64,000 nt of DNA, taken from positions 4,372,001 through 4,436,000 of the forward strand of contig NZ_CP014263.1 in assembly GCF_001988955.1 (NCBI RefSeq). Direction: 5' to 3'. Positions 16,544-26,513 of the stretch are shown here, in pieces. The DNA comes from Spirosoma montaniterrae. GTDB lineage: Bacteria > Bacteroidota > Bacteroidia > Cytophagales > Spirosomataceae. Position 1 is the first letter of the stretch. Every line of letters begins with the position of its first letter. The position numbers and the translations under genes were made by a program. A model generated the notes under the pieces. That model worked only from the letters and a program-made list of their open reading frames with translations, made no database searches and had not been told where the DNA came from.

Positions 16544-19500
16544 TTATGGGCTAAACTGTAGCCGTGCTCCATCGCCCACAGACAGCGTTTTCCCACCTGC
16601 GAACGTAACTCTTCGGGCCAATGCCGTGTAGTTGTTAGGCAAACTGATGACATGCTCGACCCGTACAGCATCTGTGCTGGCTGGAACCCGATTGCAGGAC
16701 CAGACGGTAGGATCGTCCCAGCTACCGTTTTTGACCGTAACCATGCTACAAACGCCCGTACTAATAACAACCTGAACCGAGGCCGTTAGACTTCGCGGGT
16801 CGGTAGCCCTAACGGTTACGGTAAAACTACCGGCCTGCGTTGGCGTACCAGTCAGCCGACGATTGACAGCATCAAAACTTAGCCAGCCCGGCAAACCGCT
16901 GGCACTATAGGTAAGCGTTTGCCCTTCGGGGTCTGTGAAAGCAGGGACGGTATAGGTAAAGAAATAACCTATTTCAGCCGTTTGTGGGCCTATAGTGGGA
17001 GGTATAGGCGGTTGATTCACAGACGTATTGATAACCAACACTCTTGACGTGAACAAACCCGACGGATCGGTAGCTCTGACCGTGATCGAATAGCTACTGG
17101 CTACTGTGGGGGTTCCAGAAAATTGGCGCGTTCCTGAATTGAAACTCAGCCAGCCCGGCAGGTTCGTAACGCTGTAGGTAAGCGATTTGCCTTCCGGGTC
17201 GGTGAAGGCAGGCGTTGTGTACGTGAAAAACTGATTTACTTCGGCGGTCAGTACGGGTAGCGTTGGTGCTGTGGGAGGCTGATTAGGTCCTGCCACAATA
17301 ACGAACGGAACAGCCGTTATCAACCCACCCGGATCGGTAGCACTAATCGTGAGGGTGTGGCTGGCCGACTGGGTTGGTGTTCCGGTTAACTGGCGGCTGG
17401 TGGTATTATAGCTTAGCCAGGCTGGTAAGCCAGTAAGATTATATACAAGTGCTTGATTTTCAGGGTCTGTAAAAACAGGTATTGTGTAGGCATACGATTG
17501 CCCGGTAGCAGCGGCTGGCGGTTGTATAGCTGGGGCAACGGGCGGCAGATTGGGAATGGCACTAACTTCTACCCCTCCGTTCCAGATGCCTCCTACACGC
17601 GTGTATACTCGAAAATAATATTGAACGAGCGGGTTTAGATTGGTAACAGTGACCTCGTTGCCAATGCCTTTATAAACCACCTTTCCTCCTTCGATAGGTG
17701 ATCCGTTTCCGGTGTAGCTGGGATCAGCCGTGTACGACGTGCCAATTGGTATGTCGGTGAAACCACCGGTTGGACGGGCCGCAACCAGAATTTCATTGAA
17801 CGTTGCCGTTGGGTTAATCCAACTGACCCGAACAGAATTAAGTTGCGGGGTTGCAACCACGTTGCTTACCAGCGAACTGGCCGAATTACAATCTGGATAT
17901 AGCGTGACGGAGTGGGTAGCTTTAAGCCCTCCATTATCGGTTACGGTCAGCGTAATCAGGTAATAATACGTCTCATTAGGGCTACACCCAACCGGCGAAA
18001 TAGTCACGGTAGGCGAAGCAGTGGTTATCACCGGTTCGGGGTGGGAGTGGTTATTATGCTCGAGCGATACCTGCCATTCATAACCCATGCCGGTCTGGTC
18101 TGTGTCCGTCACGTTTGCCTGAAGCGTGTACGGCGTAGCCTGGCTCATCGTATATAGCGTACCCTGCGCCGGGTTGGTAATCTGCACCGTCGGGGGCGTG
18201 TTATTGACCGAAACCACGAGTTGTTTAGGCAGCGACGCCTGATTGGCATTGTCTCTAACCGTCAGCGTAACCGTAAATTTCCTCACTCCGGTGCCCGTGA
18301 ACACATGCACCGGGTTGGCCGACGTCGAGGTGGTGCCATCGCCAAAATCCCACAGGTAGGTCAGCGGCAGGCCCTCAGGGTCGACGGAGTTCGATCCGGT
18401 AAAGGTCACGCTAAGCGGAGACGTCCCGTAGTTTATGGTTGAGGAGGCATTAGCCACCGGGGGCTGATTGCCGCCATAGCTGATACGCGATACCGTACCC
18501 TGAATCCGAACGTAAAAGAGCGACCCATCTCTGGGGTTCATTTTTATGTCCAGTATAGACGGGTCGAAGTTATCCGGGGCAAAGTTTCGTACCTCGTGAA
18601 CAACGTGATCACCTTCGTCGTGAAGGTCCAGATTTTTAATCCAGTGCTGGCTAAAATCCGTAAAGAAGTACGTGTTGCGGTACATAGCCGGAAACTGCGT
18701 ACCTGTATAGTAAACGCCACCTATAACACATTTGCCGAAAAAGGGAGTACCGGCGGGGGCACCCGTACTACCAACCAGCCGGGCAATAGGTGTTGTTCCA
18801 CTAAAGGCCGGCACTCGGGTTCGGGCTGTGCCGTGGCTGTAGTCAAGAGCCGGACGTGAATGCGTAAACCGGCGCAATGTCGGGTTTGGGTTATCGGCAA
18901 ACGTAGTAGGCTGCACACACAGACTTTCAAAAGTGGGCGTGCCCGGCTCATCGAGGTTACGAACATTTGTACCGTTGTAGGATATGGTTGGGTCGAGACC
19001 CTCGTAGACGGGCCAGCCGCAGTTAAGGCCCGCTTTATCGACTACGTGAAATTCTTCAATTTGATACCAGCTCACGTCGCCTATCAGCAATGTACCAGGA
19101 TTACCGTCGGCGGGGTTGGTGCTGCCTGTGTTGGGTTTGAGCGACATGCGATACGGGTTGCGAAGCCCCAACGTCCAGACGCGTGACTGTGGCGAACGCG
19201 GATTGGCAGCATCGTAGAACGGATTACTTGATACTCCGTTCCCCGTTGCGGGGTCAATTCGTAATACCTTACCACACAGCGATCTAACCATTTGTGCGCG
19301 AAGTGCTCCTACGTTCTCATTGGACCGCATCATGCCAAAATTGAGCGATGCCTGAAAGTAGGTATCAGTACGTCCACCTACGTCAACTCCTTCATGGTGC
19401 GCCCCATCGCCAGTTGATACCAACAGGGTTCCGTCTTCACCAAACAAAATAGTGCCTCCTGCGTGCGACTCAAACGTTACCGGAATACCGGTTGTGGCAG

Positions 19501-20014
19501 ATTCGCCCACTAAAACGGTTCGGCTATTTGCCGTTAAAGTCCCGTTAGTGTTTTGAACCCGAAACCGTGATACCCGGCTAATCGTGGCATTATGATACTG
19601 ATTGGTGGTGCTACTATACTGGGCTGTACCAAAATTCAATACGTGATGCAGATCGACCGTATAAAACAGGTACATGAGACCGTTGCTCTCGAAATTGGGG
19701 TCTAAACAGATACTATGCAGACCAAAATCGTTCCACTCGCCAACCTCCTCCCGAATGTCGACAACGGGTGTTGCCTGCCGCACATACGCACTGCCATTCC
19801 AGACAGATACCCACACTCGTCCGCTCTTCTCCCAAACAAAAAATCGATTACCATCTGTCGAAAATACGATACCTACCGGACTGGTGTAGTTATCCTGGAT
19901 TGTAGTTTTCGAGAAACCGCTCGGTAGTTGGGCAAAGCCTGATCTGATCGAACTGATAAATACCAGTAAAGATATTGTCAGTCGACAAACTGAGAAAAAA
20001 CATGCTAACCGCAT
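16544..20014 (-). CDS. Large secreted protein: glucose/sorbosone dehydrogenase-like beta-propeller, PKD, Fn3 and Ig repeats
   Basis: Secreted 1156-residue protein with a signal (residues about 10-28). Residues 30-500 resemble the PQQ-dependent glucose/sorbosone dehydrogenase propeller (FSTDGNRFFVWEKSGRVW, GEDGTLLVSTGDGAHHEG, WTLGLRNPYRMS, GDVSWYQIEEFHVV). Then follow a PKD domain (YLWDFGDGTTSTSANPVH), an Ig-like segment, a fibronectin-type domain, and three tandem putative Ig repeats of about 95 residues, each with FTDPE...LTYS..GLPGWLSF...LTGTPT. The last 65 residues (VKNGSWDDPTVWSCNRVP) look like a G8-like module. No standard T9SS sorting domain is seen at the end, unlike other secreted proteins here. 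An imperfectly placed palindrome TGTAAA-ATG-TTTACA (20016-20030) directly precedes the start. Confidence 0.8.
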   Translation of the reverse strand: MRLACFFSVCRLTISLLVFISSIRSGFAQLPSGFSKTTIQDNYTSPVGIVFSTDGNRFFVWEKSGRVWVSVWNGSAYVRQATPVVDIREEVGEWNDFGLHSICLDPNFESNGLMYLFYTVDLHHVLNFGTAQYSSTTNQYHNATISRVSRFRVQNTNGTLTANSRTVLVGESATTGIPVTFESHAGGTILFGEDGTLLVSTGDGAHHEGVDVGGRTDTYFQASLNFGMMRSNENVGALRAQMVRSLCGKVLRIDPATGNGVSSNPFYDAANPRSPQSRVWTLGLRNPYRMSLKPNTGSTNPADGNPGTLLIGDVSWYQIEEFHVVDKAGLNCGWPVYEGLDPTISYNGTNVRNLDEPGTPTFESLCVQPTTFADNPNPTLRRFTHSRPALDYSHGTARTRVPAFSGTTPIARLVGSTGAPAGTPFFGKCVIGGVYYTGTQFPAMYRNTYFFTDFSQHWIKNLDLHDEGDHVVHEVRNFAPDNFDPSILDIKMNPRDGSLFYVRIQGTVSRISYGGNQPPVANASSTINYGTSPLSVTFTGSNSVDPEGLPLTYLWDFGDGTTSTSANPVHVFTGTGVRKFTVTLTVRDNANQASLPKQLVVSVNNTPPTVQITNPAQGTLYTMSQATPYTLQANVTDTDQTGMGYEWQVSLEHNNHSHPEPVITTASPTVTISPVGCSPNETYYYLITLTVTDNGGLKATHSVTLYPDCNSASSLVSNVVATPQLNSVRVSWINPTATFNEILVAARPTGGFTDIPIGTSYTADPSYTGNGSPIEGGKVVYKGIGNEVTVTNLNPLVQYYFRVYTRVGGIWNGGVEVSAIPNLPPVAPAIQPPAAATGQSYAYTIPVFTDPENQALVYNLTGLPAWLSYNTTSRQLTGTPTQSASHTLTISATDPGGLITAVPFVIVAGPNQPPTAPTLPVLTAEVNQFFTYTTPAFTDPEGKSLTYSVTNLPGWLSFNSGTRQFSGTPTVASSYSITVRATDPSGLFTSRVLVINTSVNQPPIPPTIGPQTAEIGYFFTYTVPAFTDPEGQTLTYSASGLPGWLSFDAVNRRLTGTPTQAGSFTVTVRATDPRSLTASVQVVISTGVCSMVTVKNGSWDDPTVWSCNRVPASTDAVRVEHVISLPNNYTALARRVTFAGGKTLSVGDGARLQFSP

Positions 20015-20030
20015 CTGTAAAATGTTTACA

Positions 20031-20345
20031 TGTATAGTAGTTAATTTTACTTCAGTCTACCAAAACAAAAAGTAAATTACTTATTCTGTGGATAGTATTC
20101 GATAGAGAGTAGGTTTCTGAGCAAATGAATCACATTGGGCAATTGTGATTTCTGGAAATTAACAAAGTACAAACATATTCAATTAATAAGAAATCACCAG
20201 AAAAGTATTTGATAGAATACCTTTTCTTCCGGTTATCCTACTTACAGAAATCGGACGAACACAGAAAACTAATGACGAACAGCTTACGATTTGTCATTTT
20301 CGCAATTTATCCACATTTTTCCGTTCTAAAAGTAAAAACCAATCT
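20031..20345. other. AT-rich divergent intergenic region without a gene
   Basis: About 315 bases between two divergent genes. The stretch is clearly richer in A and T than its surroundings, contains many stop codons in all frames, and has no exact TAnnTTTG box that could be assigned to either gene. It presumably holds both promoters. Confidence 0.5.
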
Positions 20346-20783
20346 ATGAAATCCATTTTATTACTTGTTGCCGGTTTAGTGTTCGCCACCGCTACGTTTG
20401 CACAAACCGCGCCCACCGACCCCATGCAGGACCCTACGGCCCTAACCAATGCTTTCTTCAAAGCTATGCTCGATGAAGATGGCACCCTTAACAAATACCT
20501 GACGTCAGATTTTAGCATTACCAGTTTCGACGGGCAAACCGTTGATGGCGATTTGCTGGCGCAGGGCGTTGGCGGAGGCTTTGTAATCGTTGAAACGGCT
20601 ACGATTTCGGACGCACGGACAAGGCAGTACAACAACGATGCCGCCGTAACCACGGGCAACTGGAAAGCCAAAGGCAGCATTCAGGGGCAGGGCTTCGACA
20701 GCAACGTGGCCTTCTCGGTAACGAGCGTGAAACAGGGAACTGGCTGGAAAATCGCCAACATTCAGTTTACGGCAGCCAAATGA
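20346..20783 (+). CDS. Secreted NTF2-like (SnoaL/DUF4440-type) protein
   Basis: A 145-residue protein with a signal peptide (KSILLLVAGLVFATATFAQ). The mature part has the alternating helix and curved sheet pattern of NTF2-like proteins: ALTNAFFKAMLDEDG helix, a short TSDFSITSFDGQ segment, and a C-terminal strand set ending GWKIANIQFTAAK. Such domains bind or turn over small ligands, and the function here is unknown. It is followed by a clean terminator and stands alone. Confidence 0.72.
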   Translation: MKSILLLVAGLVFATATFAQTAPTDPMQDPTALTNAFFKAMLDEDGTLNKYLTSDFSITSFDGQTVDGDLLAQGVGGGFVIVETATISDARTRQYNNDAAVTTGNWKAKGSIQGQGFDSNVAFSVTSVKQGTGWKIANIQFTAAK

Positions 20784-20841
20784 CGGCGCACAACCGTTGA
20801 CCGTTCCGTAATAACCCTGACAATCAGTAAAAAATAATTGA

Positions 20842-20870
20842 CCCACTCAGCATCTTTGAGTGGGTTTTTT
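20842..20870 (+). terminator. Intrinsic terminator after the NTF2-like gene
   Basis: CCCACTCA (20842-20849) pairs with TGAGTGGG (20857-20864) and is followed by six T. It lies 59 bases after the stop codon and ends transcription before the alpha-2-macroglobulin gene. Confidence 0.85.
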
Positions 20871-20902
20871 CGTTAGCATTCGGCCCTAATTTCCTACCTA
20901 TC

Positions 20903-23900
20903 ATGACACGGCGCAGGCTCCTTCACTCCCTCCTTTTCATACCGCTTGTTTTTTTGCTCGCCCATTGCTCCCGGCTGTCGTTCAACGAAGTAAACGTTGT
21001 TGGCCGCAACTTCGGTGATGAGGTGCAACAGACGCAGAATCTGACCTTTACATTTAACAAAAACGTTGGACCCGACGAAAAAAACGGCGCACTCGGTGAG
21101 TGGGATTCGACTCAGTACGTGCGCTTTAAGCCGGCTGTGCGCGGCAAATTCCGGTGGACGGCCCCCAACGAACTGGTATTCTCGCCCACCGTGGCCTTCG
21201 ACCCTGCCACCGACTACCGCGCCGAACTGACCGCCGATTTACTGAAACGCGCTCCAGACAAAGATCTGAAAGTATCGGGCGAGGAAATCGACTTTCACAC
21301 GCCTTATCTCCAACTGACCGGTACTGAAACGTGGTGGGCCAAATCGCGCGAGACGGGGCAACCGGTTGCGAAAGCAAAGCTGAACTTCAACTACCCCGTC
21401 AGCGCGGGCGAGGTATCGGGCAAGCTGACAGTAGCAACGGACGAAAAGCCGATTACGGTGCAGTTAGCCCCCGCCGATGGCCCCACGAGCGTGGCCCTGA
21501 CGCTACTGAATGCGCCCGCTGAAAAGAACGAGCAGCCGCTGACCATGAAGCTCGGCAAGGGGTTGACCGTACCGAAAACGGCTTACGTCAGCAAAGAGGC
21601 TATTGAAGAAACCTCCACGCTGCCATCGCGGACGTCGGTAGAGGTGGTGGACGTGCAGACGCGCTTTGAGAACAACACAGGCGTGGTGCGGGTCATCACA
21701 ACGCAGGAATTGCAGGCAGGGAAGCTGAGCCAGTATTACACCATTCAACCGGAGGTCGAGACGTCGGCGGAACTGACCGAAAATGGCTTCGTCATTCGTG
21801 GTAATTTTAATGAAACCGACACCTACGTACTGACCCTGACCGATCAAATTCGCGGTACGCTCGGCACCAAACTGAGCGAGTCGATTACGCGCGATTTATT
21901 TTTTGGAAAGATGCCCGCAAGCATCCAGTTTGCGAACAAAAAGGCACTGTATTTATCGTCGAAAGGTGCGCGAAATGTGGGACTGAGCATTGTCAATGTG
22001 CCGAAAGTACAGGTTAGAATCGCCAAACTGTATGAAAATAACCTGCTCAATTACTTCCGCTCGAACCGCTACGAACAATATTCAGAAGGTCAGGATGGTA
22101 TATGGGCACCCAACGGCACGTTCAACTACAACGACGACGAGTCGGGCGACCTGAGCGACGTACTGGTAAACAAGACCGTTGAAACCATTGATTTGCCAAA
22201 AGTACGGGGCGTTTCGGCCCTGAACGTATCGTTGCCCGATCAGGACAATAACTTCCGGGGCGTGTATCTGGTATCGGTTGGCTCAAAAGATGAAGCCTAT
22301 CTGTCGGCCACGCAGTTGGTATCGGTGTCGGACATTGGTCTGGTAGCCCGGCAAACCAACGACGAGGTACTGGTATGGGCCAACTCTATCCGCACTGCCG
22401 AACCGCTGCAAAATGTTGAACTGACGCTTGTTAGCTCAAACAACCAATCGGTGTATACGCTCAAAACCGATGGCAGCGGCTTTGCCCGGTTTGAGAAAGT
22501 AGGCGAGAAAGCACCCGGTTTTAAAATCGCGCTTATTACGGCCCGCACCGACGGCCCCACGCAAAATGCTGATTTCAATTTTCTGTTTTTACCCGATACG
22601 CAGGTCGAAACGTCGCGGTTTGCCGTTGAAGGCAAGCGCGATAACACGTCGGGTTTCGATGCGTTCGTATATGGCGACCGTGATATTTACCGGCCCGGCG
22701 AAACCATTCATTTCAACACCGTTATTCGGTCGCAAAGCTGGCAAAGCGTGGGCGAGGTGCCGGTGCTGATTCGGCTCCTGGCCCCCAACGGGCGTGAGGT
22801 GCGAGCCTTCCGCAAAACCACCAACAGTCAGGGCGCGATTTCGACCGACGTACCGCTCGACCCGGCAGCCGTAACGGGCACGTACACCATCGAAGTACTG
22901 AATGCCAACAACATACAGCTCACAACGGAGTCGGTCAGCGTTGAAGAGTTTATTCCCGACCGCATCAAAGTCGACGTACTAACCGACCGAACAACGTATA
23001 AAGCAGGCCAAACCATTACGCTCTCGACCACGGCCACCAATCTCTTCGGTCCGCCTGCTGCCGACCGTTCGTATGAAATGGAGCTGCAACTCAAACGCAA
23101 AACCTTCGCCCCGAAAGACTTTGCCGAATACAACTTCGCCATGTCGGAAATGGGCGCATCGGCAGTGGCGTTTCCCAAAGAGGTTCGGCAGGGACGCACC
23201 AACGCCAACGGGCAGGCCACCGAGCGGTTCGTTATCCCGGCCACCTATCAGGATATTGGCATTCTGGAAGGCAAGCTATTTGTGTCGGTCTTCGACGAAA
23301 ACGGACGACCCGTTAACCGGCTCCGGCGATTCGACGTGCAAACGCAGGATGTATTTTTTGGCGTTCGCCTACCCGATTATTACGTAACAACCAACGCGCC
23401 CGTAGCCGCTGAAGTGGTTGCGGTCGATGCGTCGGGAACGCTGCGCCCGTCGGCTACTGCAACGGTGGAAGTTGTTCGCTATGATTATCAGACGGTTATC
23501 GAAAAAAAGGAGAACGATCAAATCAAGTACACAACCAAACAGCGCGAGAAAGTAGTCTATACCAATACGCTGACGTTCAAAGGTGGCAAAGCGTCGTTCC
23601 GGTATGTACCGACGGTATCGGGTGAGTACGAAATCAGAATTCGTCGGGCTGGCGAATCGGCCACAGGCTACGCCACTACCGGTTTTTACGCTTACGGCTG
23701 GGGCAGCACGTCGGCTTCATCGTTTGAGGTAAGCCAGGAAGGGCAGGTATTGATGACGCTCGATAAAGAGACGTATGAGACCGGCGACCGGGCCAGAATT
23801 CTGTTTAAAGCACCCTTCGATGGCAAGTTGCTCGTAACCATCGAGCGCAACCGTGTTTTAGAGCATAAATGGCTCACAACCAGCAATAAATCGGCAGAGT

Positions 23901-26386
23901 TTAGTTTTTCGGTCGGGTCTGACCATTTGCCAAATGTGTATGTCACCGCTACACTCATCCGGGCGATGGATGCAACCAACTTACCGCTGACGGTGGCGCA
24001 TGGATTTGCTCCGGTGCCGGTGCAGGACAAGGACTCAAAGTTGGCCGTAGCCATTACGGCGGCTACGCAGTCACGGTCGAAAACGAAGCAAACGATTCGG
24101 GTGAAAACTGCCCGAAACGCGCAAGTCACGGTGGCAGTGGTCGATGAGGGTATTCTGCAACTCAAGAATTTCAAAACGCCCGATCCGCACGGCTTTTTTT
24201 ACCAGAAACGGGCGTTGGAAGTGAACAGCCACGACCTCTACGCGCTGTTGTACCCTGAATTGTCGCTCCAGTCGCAGTCGAGCGTAGGGGGCGATGGTTA
24301 CGACCTCGAACGGCGCGTAAATCCACTCAGCAACGGGCGGGTGCGGCTCGTGGCTCTCTGGAGCGGCATTCTCGACACCGGCTTGGATGGTGAAGCTGAA
24401 TTCACGGTCGACGTGCCGCAGTTTTCGGGCGATTTGCGCGTGATGGCTGTCGCATATAAAGACAACGCTTTCGGATCGGCCAACAGCAACATGAAAGTGG
24501 CCGACCCAATTGTGATCAGCGCGGGCGTACCACGTTTTCTCTCGCCCGGCGACCAACTCGATTTACCTGTCAACCTGAGTAACACAACCAAAAAAGCGGC
24601 TACCGTTACGGCCCGGCTGAGCCTCACGGGGCCGCTGGCAATCGACAGCCTGAGTTCGCAGCAGTTAAACATTCCGGCAGGACGCGAAGCGCGGGCTACG
24701 TTCCGGCTATCGGCCAAACAGGCAATTGGGCCGGGGGGTATCACGTTCACAGTGAATGGGTTAGGCGAAACGTTCACCGAAAAAATCGACGTAACGGTAC
24801 GTCCGGCGGCTTCATTGCAAAAAACGACGCTTTCGGGCGCGGTGGCGGGCGGCAAAACGCAAACGCTGAACGTAACGGGCGGCTTCCTGCCCGGCACTGC
24901 ACGGGCCAGCATGACGCTGAGTCGTTCGCCGGTGGCGCAGTATGGCCGGGAGTTATCGTTTCTGCTTGGTTATCCGCACGGTTGTATCGAACAGACCATT
25001 TCACGAGCGTTTCCACAACTATATTTTGCTGATTTAACGAAACAGATAGGCGCGTCGAACACCTATTTTGTGCGGAACGGCGACAGCGACCTGAACCCGG
25101 CCACCAACGTGCGGCAGGCCATTCAGACTGTCGAAGGGCTGCAAACGGCCAGGGGGGGCTTCTCGATGTGGCCGGGCATGGTGGGTTTGGCGGTTGATCC
25201 GTGGGCATCGGCCTACGCGCTCCATTTCCTGACCGAGGCCCAGGAAGCGGGCTACGAAGTACGGGGGTCGGTGCTGAGTTCGGCTATTGACTACCTGACA
25301 ACGTATACCAACAACCCGGCCACCGAATCCGTAGCGCAGTTTGACGAAGCGGGTGGGCGAACGGTGCGGAACGTAGCCAGCCGCACCAGCATTTATGCCC
25401 TCTACGCGCTGGCGACTGCGGGCAAACCCAACCGCCCGATCATGAACTATTACAAACAAAACGCTCAGACACTGACCACCGACAGCCGGTATTTGCTGGC
25501 CGCTGCGTTTTTCCGGCTGGGCGATACCCGCAGCTACACGGCCCTGCTACCCAAACGCTATACCGACAACACCACAGCCCGCGAAACGGGTGGCAGCTAT
25601 GCCTCTCCGCTGCGTAATCTTGCGCTTACCCTCGATGCGCTCGTAGAAACCGACCGTAGCAACCTTCAAATTCCGACGCTGGCACGCCAACTGTCGGGAG
25701 CGTTGCGGCAAAATACGTACCTGAACACGCAGGAAGCAGCCTTTGCCTTTCTGGCTCTCGGTAAATTAGCCCGTCAAAACGCCGGAACTACGACTACGGC
25801 CACGCTTTCGGCAGGCGGCAAATCGCTCGGCAGTATGACCGATGCCTTTCTCAATGTGAAACGGCTTCTAACAAACCAGCCACTTCTGTTGAGTGCAAAA
25901 GGATCGGGCAACGTGTATTATTTCGTACAAAGTGAAGGTGTGCCACAAGCAGGGCAAATTGCCGAAGAAGACAACGGTTTACGCGTCCGGCGGCAATACC
26001 TCGACCGCAACGGCCAACCCATCAGCGAGGTTCGTCAGAATGATTTAGTAGTGGTGAAGGTTACGGTAGCCAGCACCAACGGCCTGAATATCGATAACGT
26101 AGTAGTAACAGATTTGCTGCCCGCCGGACTCGAAGTCGAAAACCCGCGCCTGACAGAACAGCGCGATATGGACTGGCTAAAAGGCGCAGCTACCCCCGAC
26201 CATTTCGACCTGCGCGACGACCGAATCAATTTCTACACGTCGGCCACGGGTGCGGAGAAGGTGTTTTATTATCAGGCGCGGGCCGTATCAAAAGGTCGTT
26301 TTGTACTTGGCCCGGTATCTGCCGATGCCATGTACAACGGCGAGTACCGCAGTTATCACGGAGCTGGGGTGGTAGTAGTGAGGTGA
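20903..26386 (+). CDS. Bacterial alpha-2-macroglobulin lipoprotein (thioester type)
   Basis: Giant periplasmic protease-trap protein, 1827 residues. The signal ends in a lipobox with Cys22 (VFLLAHC), so it is membrane-anchored. The tandem MG domains, the macroglobulin YGDRDIYRPGETIHF segment (about residue 590) and the ALWSGILDTGLDGEAEF region (about 1155) are typical. The thioester motif is intact: Gly1360-Cys1361-Ile-Glu-Gln1364, within YPHGCIEQTISRAFPQ, followed by an alpha-helical thioester domain. In E. coli (YfhM/ECAM) such proteins inactivate proteases that breach the outer membrane and are paired with PBP1C, which would repair the wall. Here pbpC is 5.8 kb upstream. The C-terminal DLLPAGLEVENPRL region fits the receptor-binding-like end of the family. 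Confidence 0.95.
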   Translation: MTRRRLLHSLLFIPLVFLLAHCSRLSFNEVNVVGRNFGDEVQQTQNLTFTFNKNVGPDEKNGALGEWDSTQYVRFKPAVRGKFRWTAPNELVFSPTVAFDPATDYRAELTADLLKRAPDKDLKVSGEEIDFHTPYLQLTGTETWWAKSRETGQPVAKAKLNFNYPVSAGEVSGKLTVATDEKPITVQLAPADGPTSVALTLLNAPAEKNEQPLTMKLGKGLTVPKTAYVSKEAIEETSTLPSRTSVEVVDVQTRFENNTGVVRVITTQELQAGKLSQYYTIQPEVETSAELTENGFVIRGNFNETDTYVLTLTDQIRGTLGTKLSESITRDLFFGKMPASIQFANKKALYLSSKGARNVGLSIVNVPKVQVRIAKLYENNLLNYFRSNRYEQYSEGQDGIWAPNGTFNYNDDESGDLSDVLVNKTVETIDLPKVRGVSALNVSLPDQDNNFRGVYLVSVGSKDEAYLSATQLVSVSDIGLVARQTNDEVLVWANSIRTAEPLQNVELTLVSSNNQSVYTLKTDGSGFARFEKVGEKAPGFKIALITARTDGPTQNADFNFLFLPDTQVETSRFAVEGKRDNTSGFDAFVYGDRDIYRPGETIHFNTVIRSQSWQSVGEVPVLIRLLAPNGREVRAFRKTTNSQGAISTDVPLDPAAVTGTYTIEVLNANNIQLTTESVSVEEFIPDRIKVDVLTDRTTYKAGQTITLSTTATNLFGPPAADRSYEMELQLKRKTFAPKDFAEYNFAMSEMGASAVAFPKEVRQGRTNANGQATERFVIPATYQDIGILEGKLFVSVFDENGRPVNRLRRFDVQTQDVFFGVRLPDYYVTTNAPVAAEVVAVDASGTLRPSATATVEVVRYDYQTVIEKKENDQIKYTTKQREKVVYTNTLTFKGGKASFRYVPTVSGEYEIRIRRAGESATGYATTGFYAYGWGSTSASSFEVSQEGQVLMTLDKETYETGDRARILFKAPFDGKLLVTIERNRVLEHKWLTTSNKSAEFSFSVGSDHLPNVYVTATLIRAMDATNLPLTVAHGFAPVPVQDKDSKLAVAITAATQSRSKTKQTIRVKTARNAQVTVAVVDEGILQLKNFKTPDPHGFFYQKRALEVNSHDLYALLYPELSLQSQSSVGGDGYDLERRVNPLSNGRVRLVALWSGILDTGLDGEAEFTVDVPQFSGDLRVMAVAYKDNAFGSANSNMKVADPIVISAGVPRFLSPGDQLDLPVNLSNTTKKAATVTARLSLTGPLAIDSLSSQQLNIPAGREARATFRLSAKQAIGPGGITFTVNGLGETFTEKIDVTVRPAASLQKTTLSGAVAGGKTQTLNVTGGFLPGTARASMTLSRSPVAQYGRELSFLLGYPHGCIEQTISRAFPQLYFADLTKQIGASNTYFVRNGDSDLNPATNVRQAIQTVEGLQTARGGFSMWPGMVGLAVDPWASAYALHFLTEAQEAGYEVRGSVLSSAIDYLTTYTNNPATESVAQFDEAGGRTVRNVASRTSIYALYALATAGKPNRPIMNYYKQNAQTLTTDSRYLLAAAFFRLGDTRSYTALLPKRYTDNTTARETGGSYASPLRNLALTLDALVETDRSNLQIPTLARQLSGALRQNTYLNTQEAAFAFLALGKLARQNAGTTTTATLSAGGKSLGSMTDAFLNVKRLLTNQPLLLSAKGSGNVYYFVQSEGVPQAGQIAEEDNGLRVRRQYLDRNGQPISEVRQNDLVVVKVTVASTNGLNIDNVVVTDLLPAGLEVENPRLTEQRDMDWLKGAATPDHFDLRDDRINFYTSATGAEKVFYYQARAVSKGRFVLGPVSADAMYNGEYRSYHGAGVVVVR

Positions 26387-26513
26387 ATAAACTCCACAAT
26401 ATACGTAGAGTAAATGCCCAACATTCCAGGCGTTTTGCTGGTTAATAAGCTGTAAGACGAGGTGGTACGCTTTTTGAACCATATTGTTTATTCTTACTCA
26501 ACTACAAAACGTT

